A stretch of 7,298 nucleotides of DNA from positions 1-7,298 of the forward strand of contig JALURH010000235.1 of the NCBI GenBank assembly GCA_027017025.1, written 5' to 3'. The stretch comes from Thermofilaceae archaeon (GTDB lineage Archaea; Thermoproteota; Thermoprotei; Thermofilales; Thermofilaceae). Position numbers and translations under genes: made by a program. Below are positions 5,649-7,298 of the stretch, in pieces. The notes under the pieces were generated by a model. That model worked only from the letters and a program-made list of their open reading frames with translations. It did no database searches and had not been told where the DNA came from. The stretch's first letter is position 1. The number at the start of each line of letters is the position of its first letter.

Positions 5649-6836
5649 ATGACTGATCCTCTTGTATATATTGCTCCCTGTGGAATGGGGCTGGGACACG
5701 CATATAGAATGTTATCTGTAGCTAAGAAAATTAAGAACGCTGGAGTTAATGTTGTATTTTCAACATATTCAGATGCAGTTGAGTTAATCAAGAAAGAGGG
5801 ATTCAATGTCCTAGAGACAAGAGAGGTTACCTATGTTCATGATAGTGATGGATCAATTAGTATCAGGATGACCCTTGCAAAAGGATTAACAAATATCTAC
5901 AATTTTTCAAGACAGATAGGTGATGAAATATACCGTATTCAAGCCTTGGATCCAGATATTGTCTTATCAGATAGTAGGCTCTCTACTATAATTGCATCAA
6001 AGATGTTAGGAAAAACTGTTTTCTTGATTCTCAACCAACTACGTATAATTATGCCTTCAAAGGAAGGAAGAATAAAAGTAACGTTAGGCAGTATAGCTGA
6101 AGAGGCGTTGTCGGAAACCCTCAAATGGCTATGGACTAGAGCTGACAAAATATTTATTCCGGATTTTCCGCAACCCTATACGATCTCAGCTTGGAGTATT
6201 GATGAAACGCTAAATATAGAATATGTAGGTCCTTTCATCCCGAGGTGGCCCGAGGAATACCCCTCTAAGGATGAGATCTTAAGTGAACTCGGTTTAGCGA
6301 ATAAAAAAATTATTCTAGCTACCTTTACGGGATTAAAGAATGAACGTGAAATGCTATACAATTTATTCCTAAAAGTTATTGAAAAATGCTATTTTAGAGA
6401 CGATGTGTTCTTCATAATATCTAAGGGGAATATTAGGGGAAATAGTATTGTTGTGGGAAAAAGATATATGATTTTTGACTGGATAGAGGATAAATACTTG
6501 TATCTCAAGGCTGCCGATATTGTAGTAACTCATGGGGGGCATACAAGCGTCGTTGAAGCAATAGTATATGGGGTTCCCTCGCTTCATATAGTCAGTAAGA
6601 ATCATACTGAAAGATTAAAAAATGCAGAATCAGCAGCGAAACTTGGTGTAGCAAGGTACGTCACTAGTGAAGATATATCAGAGATTTGTCATGAATTATG
6701 GGAACTCTTAACTAATCCTATTTACCGCGAAAATGTGTCAAGTATCTCTAAGGAGATTAGCTGGTTAAGAGGAGATATCAACTTAGCTAAAAGTGTTTTA
6801 AGTTATATTAATAAGAGTAGTAGGTACTTAAAATAG
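5649..6836 (+). CDS. GT-B fold glycosyltransferase (MurG/UGT-like)
   Basis: 395-residue cytosolic glycosyltransferase of the GT1/GT28 kind, which moves a sugar from a nucleotide-sugar donor to a lipid or other small acceptor. The N-terminal Rossmann half begins VYIAPCGMGLGHAYRMLSVA (6-25), with the glycine-rich loop GMGLGHAYR typical of MurG-like and MJ1255-type enzymes, and includes DPDIVLSD at 101-108. The linker region is near EYVGPFIPRW at 191-200. The C-terminal donor-binding half has IILATFTG at 221-228, DWIEDKYLYLKAADIVVTHGG at 277-297, and HTSVVEAIVYGVPSLHI at 298-314, equivalent to the HGG-x-x-S/T-x-x-EA donor motif. There is no signal peptide or membrane helix. The donor and acceptor cannot be read from the sequence; an archaeal lipid or surface glycan is a guess. 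The ATG is 1 bp after the AMMECR1 stop, with only a weak ribosome site. Confidence 0.85.
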   Translation: MTDPLVYIAPCGMGLGHAYRMLSVAKKIKNAGVNVVFSTYSDAVELIKKEGFNVLETREVTYVHDSDGSISIRMTLAKGLTNIYNFSRQIGDEIYRIQALDPDIVLSDSRLSTIIASKMLGKTVFLILNQLRIIMPSKEGRIKVTLGSIAEEALSETLKWLWTRADKIFIPDFPQPYTISAWSIDETLNIEYVGPFIPRWPEEYPSKDEILSELGLANKKIILATFTGLKNEREMLYNLFLKVIEKCYFRDDVFFIISKGNIRGNSIVVGKRYMIFDWIEDKYLYLKAADIVVTHGGHTSVVEAIVYGVPSLHIVSKNHTERLKNAESAAKLGVARYVTSEDISEICHELWELLTNPIYRENVSSISKEISWLRGDINLAKSVLSYINKSSRYLK

Positions 6837-6858
6837 AGAAGTAACGTAGGGATATAAG

Positions 6859-7298
6859 GTGGTAAAAGAGATAAAATTATATGTAGCTAGAGATCCAGCA
6901 TCTACAGAACTTCTGAGAAATTTTGCTCTACTCATTAGAAGCTTACCAAAGGATCTTAGACCCCGTCTTAAAGTTAGGGTAGTAAAGATAAATGATCCTA
7001 AGGATTTTCCTAATTTCCTAGCACAACTGGAGGAGATATTCGGTGGCTTATATACACTTGAATTCAGAAAATATAATATTAAAGCTATACCAGCAATAGT
7101 TATAGAAGGAAGGAAGGTTCTGGAAGGACATATACCAACAATGGATGAGATAAAAGATATTCTACTTAGAGAGGGAGTTATTGAATATAAACCTTCACCA
7201 TCTGTTACTGCTCCCGAAGAGATTGAGGAAGCAAAAATGCCTAGTATCGAGGCTAAGCCGCAGATACTTCATGAAGAAAAAGAAGCTGTAGTACCAGA
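6859..7298 (+). CDS. Thioredoxin-fold protein lacking redox cysteines, with acidic tail (partial)
   Basis: An open frame from GTG 6859 runs off the right edge (146 codons seen, no stop). It starts MVKEIKLYVARDPASTELLR and continues with the thioredoxin/glutaredoxin layout: a beta strand, a helix where the CxxC motif normally sits (here ARDPASTE, no cysteine), a second strand KVRVVKIND, a long helix, then the cis-proline segment YNIKAIPAIVIEGRKVLEG at 72-90 with Pro78, and a last helix. No cysteine occurs anywhere in the visible part, so it is not a disulfide oxidoreductase; a binding or scaffold role is inferred. After about 110 the sequence becomes Glu/Pro/Ala-rich low-complexity sequence that probably forms a flexible tail or linker to another domain beyond the window. 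TAGGG at 6847-6851 lies 7 nt before the GTG, and an in-frame stop at 6847-6849 excludes an earlier start. It follows the glycosyltransferase by 22 bp. Confidence 0.75.
   Translation, partial: MVKEIKLYVARDPASTELLRNFALLIRSLPKDLRPRLKVRVVKINDPKDFPNFLAQLEEIFGGLYTLEFRKYNIKAIPAIVIEGRKVLEGHIPTMDEIKDILLREGVIEYKPSPSVTAPEEIEEAKMPSIEAKPQILHEEKEAVVP

Overview
The window looks like part of an AT-rich genome of a thermophilic crenarchaeon (Thermoproteota), most likely of the Desulfurococcales/Staphylothermus-Ignisphaera kind. The signs are RadA/RadB-type recombinase paralogs, an archaeal RqcH (NFACT) protein, a Mut7-C nuclease with zinc ribbon and an AMMECR1-family protein, together with heavy use of AGA/AGG and ATA codons, GGAGG/GGTG ribosome binding sites and tightly overlapping genes. 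The genus is inference; no rRNA or tRNA is present to fix it.

Layout. Positions 2-76 hold the last 24 codons of an unidentified basic protein, followed by a T-rich tract that probably ends its transcript. Positions 166-1606 carry two RecA/RAD51-fold genes that overlap by 8 bp. The first is a RadA paralog with an intact ATPase core, only a remnant of the N-terminal domain and no visible filament motif. The second is a RadB-sized protein whose Walker A lysine is arginine and whose catalytic glutamate is proline, so it looks like a dead partner subunit. Positions 1565-1786 on the minus strand encode a probable 73-residue membrane protein; it fills the gap between the recombinase pair and the next operon and appears to have a leaderless promoter.

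From 1818 to the right edge lie six plus-strand genes packed with gaps of 22 bp or less, or overlapping: rqcH, a protein with four divergent CBS repeats, a Mut7-C-type PIN-like nuclease with zinc ribbon, an AMMECR1-family protein, a GT-B glycosyltransferase, and a thioredoxin-fold protein without redox cysteines that runs off the window. They look like one transcription unit. RqcH handles stalled 60S/50S-nascent chain complexes, so a putative RNase two genes downstream suggests a ribosome-rescue or RNA-quality theme, though the glycosyltransferase and CBS protein do not obviously belong to it.

The most unusual signals are: an abrupt codon-usage mosaic inside the RadA paralog (37 codons all ending in T or G, soon followed by 33 codons nearly all ending in A or C), which hints at gene conversion; the paired live/dead recombinase paralogs; the Asp-to-Asn change in the nuclease active-site motif; the antisense membrane microprotein; and the cysteine-less thioredoxin fold with an acidic tail. 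No tRNA, rRNA, CRISPR, insertion sequence or long repeat was seen.
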